Below are positions 1 through 10,500 of a stretch of 64,000 nucleotides of DNA, one piece after another (position 1 is the first letter of the stretch; each line of letters starts with the position of its first letter). Origin of the DNA: UBA7672 sp965279205 (GTDB lineage: Bacteria; Pseudomonadota; Alphaproteobacteria; Caulobacterales; Hyphomonadaceae); NCBI GenBank assembly GCA_965279205.1, contig OZ257144.1, positions 1,798,001 through 1,862,000 on the forward strand, read 5' to 3'. A model generated the notes under the pieces. It did no database searches and was not told the DNA's origin. It was given only the letters and a program-made list of their open reading frames with translations. A program made the translations under genes and the position numbers.

Positions 1-294
1 GAGTATGTTCCTGACTACGTCAACAGATTCGAATTCATCCCGCTGGTTCCCAAGCCCACTTATGTCGCGCCAAACGACATCGGCATCTACAAGAGCCGGC
101 CCAAGACCAAGTTGCGCGACGATGCGACCGTCATGCGCACGTCGAAGGGAGTCATCAATACCTCCGCCGAAGCGCCTGGACTCCGACAGCGGGTCGGGGC
201 CGATGCGTCGAGCCCGGCTCGGGTCCTCGATGTGAGGCGTGGCGTGACCACGCTGAACGTCGTCGCTCGCAACAATCTGATCAGGGGCGGGTGA
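1..294 (+). CDS. C-terminal end of an unidentified protein upstream of TcA (5' truncated by the window)
   Basis: Frame 1 is open from the first base to a TGA at 292-294 and gives the last 97 residues of a protein. I recognise no domain. The tail is basic and rich in Arg, Val and Asn, with no membrane segment. The stop overlaps the ATG of the TcA gene by one base (TGATG), which indicates translational coupling and membership in the same operon. Because the downstream TcA is much shorter than full-length TcA proteins, this could be the end of a separately encoded N-terminal TcA part, but nothing in these 97 residues proves it. Upstream sequence is needed to name it. Confidence 0.6.
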   Translation, partial: EYVPDYVNRFEFIPLVPKPTYVAPNDIGIYKSRPKTKLRDDATVMRTSKGVINTSAEAPGLRQRVGADASSPARVLDVRRGVTTLNVVARNNLIRGG

Positions 295-3200
295 TGAACA
301 AGGTGCGATATTTTCATGGCGCGATCGACACCTACCACGCGGCTATTGGGCGGTGGAAAGTTACGAAGCGAGAAGTGAAGCAGGCGCATATCGTCGAAAG
401 TGCGCGCCACATTCTCTATCGCTTTTCGGGGCACACGCACCCTTACGTACAGCAGCTGGTACAAGAACTGGTCGTCAAAGACATCGCCGGTTTGCAGCGG
501 CTCGACACTGATGTTGATTTACGTCGAACGTATTTTGCGACCGAATATGCGCCCACGAAAATCGTTGATGAGATCGACCCGGCGCAAACAAACTCTTCGG
601 CCGTGGCGGTCGCTGCGATTAAGCGGACGGGTTCTACTCTGCCGGAGGACGGACTGCCAGTCGACGACTTGGACTTCGACTATCAGGCTGGCGCTTACGC
701 GGTATACAACTGGGAAATCTTCTACCACGCGCCCTATCTGATCGCCCTGCATCTGAGTAAGAACGGACGTTTCGCGGAAGCGCAGCGCTGGTTCCACTAC
801 ATCTTTGATCCGACCGATAATTCGGACCCAGCGTTGGGGCCGATGCGGTTCTGGAAGGTAAAGCCGTTCAGGATCGACGAAGTCGAACACATCGAGCAGG
901 TACTGTTCAATCTCGCGATCGGAGACGACCCAGTCGCGCGCGATTCAACAGTGCGGGCGATCGGTGCTTGGCGCGACAATCCTTTCCGACCGCATCTCGT
1001 CGCCCGAACGAGGCCAACCGCCTACATGTACGCTACGGCGATGGCGTATCTCGACAATCTAATCGCTTGGGGTGACGCTCTGTTCCAGCAGGACACGCGC
1101 GAGAGTATTAATGAAGCGATGCAGTTCTACGTTCTCGCTGCAAACATCCTCGGCCCACGTCCCCAAGCCATTCCGCCTCGTGGAAGTATCAAGAAGCAAA
1201 CTTATGCCAGCTTGAAGAATAACCTGGACGAGTTCGGGAACGCGGCCACCAAGTTGGAGCCAGAGATCGGCTTCGATCTCTTCCCTCCACCGCAGGTTGA
1301 AGTTGTAAAACCAGAGCATGCAGTGATTGAGAGCGTCGGACGTAGTCTGTATTTCTGCGCGCCTCGCAATGAGAAACTGCTCGGCTACTGGGATACGATC
1401 GGGGATCGACTCTACAAGATTCGCAATAGCCTCAACCTCCAGGGTGCGTTCCGCCAACTGCCGCTATTTCCTCCGCCAATCGATCCAGCAATGTTCGCGC
1501 GGGCCGTCGCGGCGGGCGTCGACATAGGCGCGATCATAGATGGCACAGCTGGGGCATTGGCACCGGTTCGCTTCCAGGTGCTTCTCCAGAAGGCTTTGGA
1601 GATGGCGCAGGAAGTGAAATCTCTTGGCGGTCAAATTCTGGCGGCGACCGAAAAGAAGGACGGGGAAGCATTGAGCGTCCTGCGTTCCCGGCACGAAGTT
1701 GCGATGATGGAACTCGCAGATCACATCAAATACGCGCAATGGCGTGAGAGTGTAAAAAACAAGGAAGGTGTTATGGCCAACCTTGAGAACGCGTTCCAGC
1801 GTTTCCGTCACTATGATCGGTTACTGGGAACCGATGAAGCAAGGATTGAGAGACCGGAGTATTCCGACTTCGATCGTGCGCAGTTCGAGACCCGGTTCAT
1901 TGCTGCGGGAGAACCGTCAGTCGAGGCTGCCGATCCTGTCGTCCAGATTGGCAGCAGTTTCCGAGATGGTGGTCATAAGATTTCTGACGAAGAGGCAACG
2001 GAAATCGATCTCTTGGAGGCGTCGCAGATCCTGCAAGACGTCGCGACTGTCATAGAATCCATTGGCGCCATAATGGCAGCAATCCCGGAGGTTGAGGCTG
2101 CTGCGAAACCTCTCGGTGTTGGCGTCGGAGTAAATTATGGCGGATCGCACCTTGCGGCCGTGTTTCGCGCACTCACGCAGGTGTCGCGCGGAGTAGCCAG
2201 TCGTATAGGCCATGAAGCGGGCCTCGCGTCAAAGATGGCCGGCTTCGCTCGGCGTGAACAAGACTGGACGTTCCAGCGCAAGCTTGCAGCTGGTGAGATG
2301 ACGCAGCTCTATAAGCAGCTGCGGGGCGCTGAAATCCGCGAGTACATTGCCAAGCGCGAGCATGAGCATCATGCGACGCAAATGCAGCAGTCGCGCGATG
2401 TACTGGAATTTCTTACCAACGAGGCCAACGCTCGCAAAGGCGATCAGCGCAAAGTGACGACGGAGGATTTTTATCTCTGGATGCGTCGCGAGGCACAGGC
2501 GCTGCACTCCAAATGCTTCCAGTTCGCTTACGATATCGCGAAGAAGGCGGAAACGGCTCTGCGATTCGAACTAGCGGATTCGGCCAAGACATTCATCCGC
2601 CCGGGATATCTTGCAGGCAAGGAGGGCCTTTTCGCCGGCGAGAAGTTGTACTTCGATCTTAAGCGCATGGACTTTGCCTACACCGAGCAAAACCAGCGCG
2701 AGCTCGAGATCACCAGGCACATCAGCCTACGCGAGTGGTTCCCGCTTGCGTTAATCGGCCTGCGAAAGGATGGAACCTGTTCGTTCGAACTACCGGAACA
2801 GTTGTTCGATCTCGACTGCCCCGGCCATAGCTACCGCCGCATCAAAAGTGTGGCGCTGACGCTTCCTTCGGTGACGGGTCCGTTCGTCAGCGCGAATTGC
2901 AGTGTCACGCTGGGAGACAGCCACGTGCGCACCGGCGGCGGCGGCTATCCCGCCAAACCTGACGCAGATACAACCAACTTTACTATTTACAACGCTGCGG
3001 TGAGATCGATCGTGACCAGCTCGGCCCAGTCCGACAGCGGGCTGTTCGAGGCCAATCTTCGGGACGAACGCTACCTGCCGTTCGAGGGATCCGGCGTCAT
3101 CGGAAAATGGACACTGCAGCTTCTCGGTGATCCGCCGGCTTTCGACTACGACACCATCGCCGACGCCATTCTTACTATCCGCTATACAGCAAAAGCAGGG

Positions 3201-3623
3201 GGCGGGAACGTCGCCCAGGCTACGGCCGAAGCGAAGACCTGGCTCAAGGAGAATTCGGCGCGCGTCTTTTCGATGCGCCATGAATTTGCGAGCGGCTGGG
3301 CGAAGTTCAAGCGACCGCCTGAGGCGGAAGGCGACCTGTCGGTTCTTCCGTTCACGCTGGCAGAGGATCATTTCTCCTACAGGATGAAATTGATCAACGA
3401 CGAGCCCAAGAGGCTGCATCTGTTCGTGTCGGGCGAAGGGGATGGCGATGTTGAATTGTTTCGCGACAGCACATTGCTTGGGTCATCGCAGTTGTCTGAC
3501 GGCGGTGCGGTGATTGATTTGAGGAATCTACGATCGGCGACTGGCGACTTCGAACTGCGGTTCTCATCAAATACACTCGACGGTCTATTGGTTGTGTTCG
3601 ATTGGTCTGTCGACGCGGCCTAG
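294..3623 (+). CDS. Tc toxin TcA-like subunit, short form (pore-forming and TcB-binding regions)
   Basis: 1109 residues. The motif around residues 355-385 (YWDTIGDRLYKIRNSLN) is a hallmark of TcA proteins. It is followed by the long helical pore-forming region, with a hydrophobic Ala/Gly/Ile-rich stretch near 590-640. From about residue 830 comes the TcA C-terminal TcB-binding domain, recognisable by FELPEQLFDLDCPGHSYRRI and a following beta-rich segment. In the family TcA forms a pentameric bell that binds cells and injects the TcC effector. Full-length TcAs are roughly 2300-2500 residues; this one lacks the N-terminal shell and receptor-binding parts, which may lie in the coupled upstream gene. 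I prefer ATG 294 over GTG 291 because AGGGG lies six bases before the ATG. The gene is convergent with the TcB-TcC gene, 13 bp away. Confidence 0.85.
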   Translation: MNKVRYFHGAIDTYHAAIGRWKVTKREVKQAHIVESARHILYRFSGHTHPYVQQLVQELVVKDIAGLQRLDTDVDLRRTYFATEYAPTKIVDEIDPAQTNSSAVAVAAIKRTGSTLPEDGLPVDDLDFDYQAGAYAVYNWEIFYHAPYLIALHLSKNGRFAEAQRWFHYIFDPTDNSDPALGPMRFWKVKPFRIDEVEHIEQVLFNLAIGDDPVARDSTVRAIGAWRDNPFRPHLVARTRPTAYMYATAMAYLDNLIAWGDALFQQDTRESINEAMQFYVLAANILGPRPQAIPPRGSIKKQTYASLKNNLDEFGNAATKLEPEIGFDLFPPPQVEVVKPEHAVIESVGRSLYFCAPRNEKLLGYWDTIGDRLYKIRNSLNLQGAFRQLPLFPPPIDPAMFARAVAAGVDIGAIIDGTAGALAPVRFQVLLQKALEMAQEVKSLGGQILAATEKKDGEALSVLRSRHEVAMMELADHIKYAQWRESVKNKEGVMANLENAFQRFRHYDRLLGTDEARIERPEYSDFDRAQFETRFIAAGEPSVEAADPVVQIGSSFRDGGHKISDEEATEIDLLEASQILQDVATVIESIGAIMAAIPEVEAAAKPLGVGVGVNYGGSHLAAVFRALTQVSRGVASRIGHEAGLASKMAGFARREQDWTFQRKLAAGEMTQLYKQLRGAEIREYIAKREHEHHATQMQQSRDVLEFLTNEANARKGDQRKVTTEDFYLWMRREAQALHSKCFQFAYDIAKKAETALRFELADSAKTFIRPGYLAGKEGLFAGEKLYFDLKRMDFAYTEQNQRELEITRHISLREWFPLALIGLRKDGTCSFELPEQLFDLDCPGHSYRRIKSVALTLPSVTGPFVSANCSVTLGDSHVRTGGGGYPAKPDADTTNFTIYNAAVRSIVTSSAQSDSGLFEANLRDERYLPFEGSGVIGKWTLQLLGDPPAFDYDTIADAILTIRYTAKAGGGNVAQATAEAKTWLKENSARVFSMRHEFASGWAKFKRPPEAEGDLSVLPFTLAEDHFSYRMKLINDEPKRLHLFVSGEGDGDVELFRDSTLLGSSQLSDGGAVIDLRNLRSATGDFELRFSSNTLDGLLVVFDWSVDAA

Positions 3624-3636
3624 CCGATCAAGGCTA

Positions 3637-4551
3637 TCACGCCCCCCAGTCTTCATTGCGTCCTGATGTGCGAATTGGATCAAACGGATTCACCAAGAAC
3701 AGCGATGCATCGCGGAAGCGCAACAGCAAACTCGGATTATAATTCCATTCCGGGTGACCCTGCTTGTCGGTCTTTCCTGTATGCTCCCAGCCCGCCATCC
3801 GTTGTCGTTCGATCTGGGCTTGCGTTGGTGTACCAATGTACTGGTCTCTGAGTTTCGCCGCTTCGTCATAGTTGTTCTGAGCTACTTTTTGAATGCCCCA
3901 GAAGAAAATCATGGGGGCAGCTACCTTGACTCCGGTTACTGCTCCTCCGGCGACGGTGCGGCCGATACTGGGTGAAGGCGTAGGTTCAACCACCAGAGGC
4001 TTGGGAGTAGCCGCGATCGGCTCGGGCGTCGTCACGGGTGCGGCCGTTGGCTTGGGCGGCGACAGGGCGGGAGGTGCCGCACGGGCCGCGGGTGGAACAA
4101 CAGGTTGAGCCGCGCTGCCCGGTTTCGGCGTTACCGGCGTACTAGGCGGAACCGCTCGGGCCGTTCTACGGGTACCTGGGGCGGCAGTCGGATCGTTACC
4201 CTTGACATCACGAGCGTACTCACCTGCCGCCCTCGCTTTCCCTGCCGCAGGTCTATCAATTGTCGCTCCTCTACTACTGTTGTTGCCGGGCCCTTTTGCG
4301 GGTTCGTTGCGAACTACGTCAACATCTCCCGCTTTCGATTGCCAGTGCGCTCCGCTCTCATGGCCCAACACACGGGTCTTGGGATCAAATCCGGCCGCGG
4401 TGGCGCCGGCGTTGCCAGCTGCCTTCGTGGTCCTCGGGCCTTTCCACGGACCTGACCCGGCCTCGACCTTGCGTCGCACCAAGCGATCAGCGTCGACATC
4501 CCAAGGCCCGGTCGGTTTTGGAAGATATGTAGGGGGCGGCAACTCCCCTGT
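3637..4551 (-). other. Hypervariable effector region of the TcB-TcC fusion
   Basis: The last 304 residues after the Rhs DPTG cleavage site. Three parts are visible: a Gly/Lys/Arg-rich N-terminal third (residues 1-130 of the region) with a GHESGAHW element; a Pro/Ala/Thr-rich low-complexity stretch (about 130-195); and a C-terminal part with a hydrophobic helix (AAPMIFFWGI) followed by a polar segment with YIGTPTQAQIERQRMAGW and DKQGHPEWNY. I recognise no ADP-ribosyltransferase, nuclease or deaminase signature. By family logic this is the translocated toxin, but its activity is unknown. No immunity gene is evident beside it, as expected for Tc cargo aimed at eukaryotic cells. Confidence 0.7.
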
Positions 4552-7500
4552 GTGCCCTGTTGGATCTGTTAGCTGCAATGGTTTGCCTCGGACGTATGCG
4601 TACAGATTCGCTCCGTCAACAAGTTCGCTTGGGTCGCAACTCGCCCATCTCCCCAACCAAGACGCATAGTAGCGGGCCCCGTGGTAGTAGAGGCCGGTTT
4701 CCTCGTCGCGCTCCTTGCCGGTGTAGCGGTAGCGCTTTGCCGTTTCGGTCTGGTTGCGCACAGCCTGGAAGGTTGAGCTGCCGTACGGTGCGTACTCCTC
4801 GTAAGAGATGATCTGCGCATCTTGATCGAGCTCGAGACTGGCTGAGCCCAGGTGGTTACCGAACTGATAGCGGATAATCTGCTCGGGCGCCGCGTCATCG
4901 CCAGCGGTGTCAAGTGTACGTGTTTCCACAAGCGCGATGCGCTGCTTGTCGTCCATGACGTGGAGCGTCTCACGTTCGAGCGTGGCGCTGTTCACACCAA
5001 TCGCACCACTATGTCTTCGGTATATCTCGAAGCCCCCGAGATAGAGCCGTTCCTCGATGAGGTTCGCCGCCTTCTCCCACACCTTCCGCACCCGTCGGCC
5101 GTCGGCGTCGTAGACGTAGAACGCCGCGCCGGACGTCAGATCAGCCTTCCGCAATTGGTCCTTGTAGTCCCAGTGCAGGTTCGGTCCGGCCGCGCCGCCA
5201 CCAAGTTGGGGCATGCGCACCACGTTGCCATGGGCGTCGTGCTGGTATGGTTCGAGTGTCGGCACGGCACCTTCGGGTTGAAGTATAGTGCGCGACAAAC
5301 GGTTGCTTGCCTTGGCCAATGTGCCGTCCGCACCGGTCTCGATCAGGCTAGTCTCCGATGTATCGTAAGCACGGGTCCACCCGGGATGCTGTGGATCGCG
5401 ACCACGATGCTGCATCTTCAGGAAGTTGCCGACTGTGTCGTAGACGTACCGTTCGACGTAGGCTCCCATCGCGTTACCGTCTTCTGGATGCAACACGCCG
5501 ATGCGCCCAGCATCGCTGCGGGAATGAGGGATTGGCGCTCCGCCAATCTGCCCGAGGTGCTCGCGACCGGTCGCCTGGATCAAACGGTAGAGCGCATCAT
5601 AGACGTAGTTGCAGCTGGGTTCGACTCGTTGGTTGCGGAAGTATGCAGTTTGCTGCGCATCATCCGAAATGCGCACAATGTTTCCGGCTGGATCATACGT
5701 GTAACTTAGATTTTGCAAGCCGCACGCACCGCTCTCGGGCGGTAAGTCCGGTGCTGCGATGGTTGGCGGTGGTGGATCTCCGTTCGCGCAGTCCTCTGTG
5801 AAGGTCGGGCCGCGCCGCGTGTAGAGCCGGATAAGCCGGAAGGTTGTTGCATCGTAACCGTAGCGAGTTGAAGCGCCATTCTTGTATGTGATGCCAACCC
5901 GCTGACCCTTGGCGTCGTAGTTGATGTTGGCGACGCCGACCGCAGAAGGCAGCTCGTTTTCGGCGTCAATGAGGTCGGCGGGGTCGTCGACGCGATTAAG
6001 CCAAACGTCAATGCGATCGAGAAGATTAGCCTCGTTGAATCTGGGTTGAATGACATGACGCTTCGCACGCGCGAAGCTGCTGTGGGGGGCAATTGATTGG
6101 ATCGGACGGTTGAGCGCATCGAAGCGCGTGCTGGCCATGAAGGACTCGTCCTCAAGCACCGGAATCGTCGACCAGTCAGGTATCGATTTGTAGTCGGCAA
6201 TTAGGCGTCGAGTGCTATGCAGAAGATTGCCTTTGAAATCGTAGGCTTCCAAAATATCGCCGTTGGCGTCCACTCGGCCATTGATGCCTGCGCCAGCTGG
6301 ATCAAAATGTCGAACGACACGGGTGCGGAGATTCAGCGTTTCGGCGTTTGCCAACCCTTCGCCGTACTCAGTGCGCTCTATAACGATATCGCGATTCAGC
6401 GAGCGGGGATCTGATGATGCGGTCACGCCGCGCAAGGTCTGCGTTGTCGGGCGTCGCAGCAGATCGTATGCAGTTGAGAGATTGTGACCACGGCTGTCCC
6501 ACGCACGGATAGGCTTGCCGGTGACATCGTTTAGCATCCAGCGAGCGCCGGCCTCCATGCTCTCCTGTTGAATGTGATTGCCGAGCATATTGTAGGCGTA
6601 ACGCATCACGATACGGCCGAGCGGATCGCCCGCCTGAATGACCGAATCGCGTACCGAACGTTGATTGCCCTCGATATCAAGGTCGATGCGCGTGAAGAAA
6701 TCTTGTTCCGTTCCGTCGAGGTCATGATCAGCGCACGCCACACGGTTGCGGGCTACTGTCAGAAACGAGCGGCCCAACACATCGAGATGAGTAGTCGTTG
6801 GCGTGTCGGCGTGAGCAGCGGCTCGGTTCGCGGCTTCCTCTTCACGTGGGCCGAGTTGGCCACCACTACGTTGCTCATGCCAAGTTTGCCAGGCATCGCC
6901 GATCGTCCCGAAATAACCCGCAACGTAGCCCTTGATGTCAGGATCGGTGCGCGGGTCGCCGGTCTGGTCGTTGCGTAGTGCACAGGTGTCGTTGACGTCG
7001 AAAGAAGTCTGTTGCCACGCATCGAACACCGCCTTCTCGAACGTGTGGTTCGGATGCAGAGTCGCGACGACTCGATCGGCTGGGTCATAGAACAGAACCG
7101 GACTGACGCCGGCCATAACGCCGAACTCGAAGTCGTGCGTCCGGCTAAAGAACGGCTCATATCGGCGAACCGGCTTGCCCTTATTGTTGAAGATCGTCCA
7201 GCCCGTACTGACCCAGCGCGGATCAACTTCTGGCCCTCCATCAGCCACTTGTCCGGCTTCGGCTTGGACCTTCTTTTGAATTTCACGACCGAATCCGTCC
7301 GAGTAGGAAAAGCTCAGCTGGATTCTGTGCCCATGTGGCGGTGGCGTAGCTGTGGCGTGGGTTTCCCGCGCCAGCACCGCCACGCAGGGCGGCTGCCATT
7401 TCGACGGATCGTCAGGCTGGGCCTGCCGAGTACTATAGAAACGATGAACGTCGTAGACGATCCGACTTGTTGCGTCTTGCAGTAACGTGGCGGCGATCAG

Positions 7501-10500
7501 GCGCGGATCGTCATTGAACAAAGCGTCAATGTCGTCTTGAGCCGGGTCGGCAACGAAACCGGTTACTGAGTCGCCTTCGACCTGAGCGGGCAATGGCTTA
7601 CCCATCGTCGCTGCGCCGACGACCATACCCAAAATGTCAAAGACGGTGGCTGTCTGATTGCGGTTGGGGTCGCTTACCAAGCGGGGTTGCAACACGCGGT
7701 AGTCGTTCACCCTTACCGTAATGCGATTGTCCAGTGCGTCCCGCGTCTCTCGCATCAGGAGGTCGTGGGTATCGAAGTCAACGACGGTGTTTCCTCCAAA
7801 GGGATCGCGGTAGCGGTGAGGGAGGAAGAAATGCGAACGTGCTTGGGCCAGCTCTATGAGCGGAGTGTCGGCCGGATTATCGCTGAAAAATGATTGACCC
7901 GACGGTTGCCACCAGTTTCCGTCTGCATCGCTCGCAGGAAACAGGCCTCGCGCCTTCATCGATTGGCTTTGTAGGTATCCACCTTGATCCTCACCGTGAC
8001 CTGCGAGTACAGCCGCAGGGTCGGGCAGGAGGGATTCAAGCGGCTGGCCGGCGTGCGGGCGTTTGAGCACTTGGGCCAATAGACCCGGAGTGAACGCGAG
8101 CCGGTAGCTTTCGCCGGGCAGGCCGAGCGTTTCTAGGTCGCCAAGCGCCAGAAGCCCGTCGAGATCGTCGCGCCGAAAAAGCGTTCGTACACATTCGATC
8201 AGCCGCCGCCGCCGCGCGCCAACCGCGACGACCTCGTATTCGACGTTGCCTGCAAATCTCAGTTGCAGGCGACCCGACATTGCCGGATCGAGTTCAACGA
8301 TATCCGAAGCCTGGAACCGCCCGTCAGGTCCGGTCGCCGTATATTCGGTCAGCTCGAACGTCAGCTCTTCACAAGGCACTGGCGCGCGATGTGTTTCGGT
8401 AGTCTCGATGGAGTTAGTAAGACGGCTTTCGGTGTAGGTGAGTAGCGGATCAGTTTGTCGCGCTTGGTCCTCGAGACGAAGACCCTGGAGACCGGGATTG
8501 GGAATCTTCCGAACGCGCCCGAGATCATCGATCTCACGGACAAACTCTCGACGCCCATAGCCGATAGCGACCTGCTTGGTAACGTTCCCGTACTCATCCA
8601 CATCCAGCGTCAAGGCATGCTGCACGCGAGGGTCGGCAGCGTTGCGCTCGTAGTGGTAGCTAATCGCTTCCAGAGGATGAACAAAGAAGACGGCGTGGCG
8701 ATTGATGCCGCGGGTCTGAACCGCGCGGATACCAAAGTTTTGCTCGGTGACCGTGTATGGAGTGCGTGCTCGTTCGATTTCGCTCTGCTTAGCGTTTGAG
8801 CCGGCGTCGAGCGCGTAGACCTCCCTGCGGAGCATTGAGCCTTTGAGGGCCCGGCAGGCTTCGCGTTCCTCTTCAAGCGTCAATGTGCCAGGCAGTACAG
8901 TGTCCGGTAGAAGCAGCAGCTCCGCCTCGGCATCCGTTAGTCCCGGTTCGCGAAAATACTCGCCGCGGTCACGCGTATCGAGAAGCCCAGCAAAATGTCG
9001 AGAAACGCGTTGGCGGTCAAAATAGATGCCAGTGTGAAACCAGGTTTTCGTGTGAACAGGAGGAACATGTGACGCGCTGTCGATATTCTCAGCTGGGACC
9101 TCGCCCGATGAAAGAGCGGCCAACGTTTCCGTGTCCCATTGTTCGACCATCCCGAAGCCACGGAATTCACGTTCCACGCCATCGAAATGGCCGTGGTGAT
9201 AGGCATAGCGCGTGACGAACCTGTTTCGGCTGATGTGGTCCCAAGTTTCAACGCGTTCCACCACGTGCACCGGGAAAGGCAGGCGCGTAATCCACGGCCG
9301 ACCGTCGAGGCGATCTCGCAAATAGAACTTGGTCGACGGAGCGTACTGGACACGCGTTTCGGCGCCGAGATTGTTGGTAGTCTTCACAAGGAGATGGGGT
9401 TTCGATCCGCCCATCAAATTAACGTAGCGCATCGGTTGTTGGGCATCGCCTGCCAACGACGACGACCAGACCAGGCAGGCCGTGCCGTTGCCCAGCAGAT
9501 CGGCGGGCATAATGCTCGCCATTTCATCGACGCGCGGAAACACCTTGAGCGTCTGAGGCTTGCTCCACGCGTTTCCCGATTGGTTGAAGTACAGGCGGAC
9601 GCCGTCACGATGCAGATAAATGATGTCGGCCGTTCCGCTTCCGTCTATGTCCGCCAGGCGGATACGCTTGTGATCGAATTGATCGGGGTTGTCGAACCAG
9701 GGCGCGTTGTCCATCGTTACTTTGGCGCCAAAGCGGCCGCGGCCTAGGTTCGGCCAGTAACAGACATCGCCATTACGAATGCGCACGATGTCGGCGAGAC
9801 CATCGCCCGACAGATCCGCCACATAGATTGATTGCGCGGGATCGGCGAAGACAATGCGCGGCCCGTCTTCTTCATCGAGCGCCTGAGCAGCACGACGTGC
9901 TGGACCAAATCCGCTTTCTCCCAACGATGGATGCCAGACGAACGCATTGTCCTCGGTGATCAAAACATCTGCGTGTCCATCACCGTCGAGGTCCACAAAC
10001 CTAACGTTTGGATCTTTCAAATCACGATGCAAGCGCGAGGTGAACGAGCGGAAGGGCAGCCAGCCTTCATCTTCGTCGTGCTCGTAGAAGCCAGGTGCCG
10101 GACCTTCCATGAGGACGATATCGGGCTGGCCGTCGCCGGCCAGGTCCATGACTTCCGCGCCACCGATCAATGTAACATTCGGTTTTGTTGCGACGGTTTC
10201 GAGAGCGGCAAATTTCGCCTTCGTCTGTTCCTGGTCATCGGACCGGGTGTTTGTAAGTGGGCTAAGGTTGCGCTTGTAATACCAAGCGCCGGCTTGCTCG
10301 CTCAGTATTCCGGGAATTCCTTCGCCGTGCAGATCAGTCCAGCGATAGATGTTTCCGTCCACCCCGATCGGCAAATTCTCCAGGCTCTCGGCGTCGACCT
10401 GTTCGACCTCGTCCTGCACGGTCGGCTGCGTGTATTCAAACTCCACTGGCGGAAGGCTACGACTATCGTAACCGGGGCCATTGCGGCGATAGCCCCGCTG

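Noticed and set aside
4202..5709. Plus-strand frames inside the TcB-TcC gene as possible immunity or effector genes
   Set aside because: They are antisense of the Rhs core and cargo region; no start signals or domains support them.
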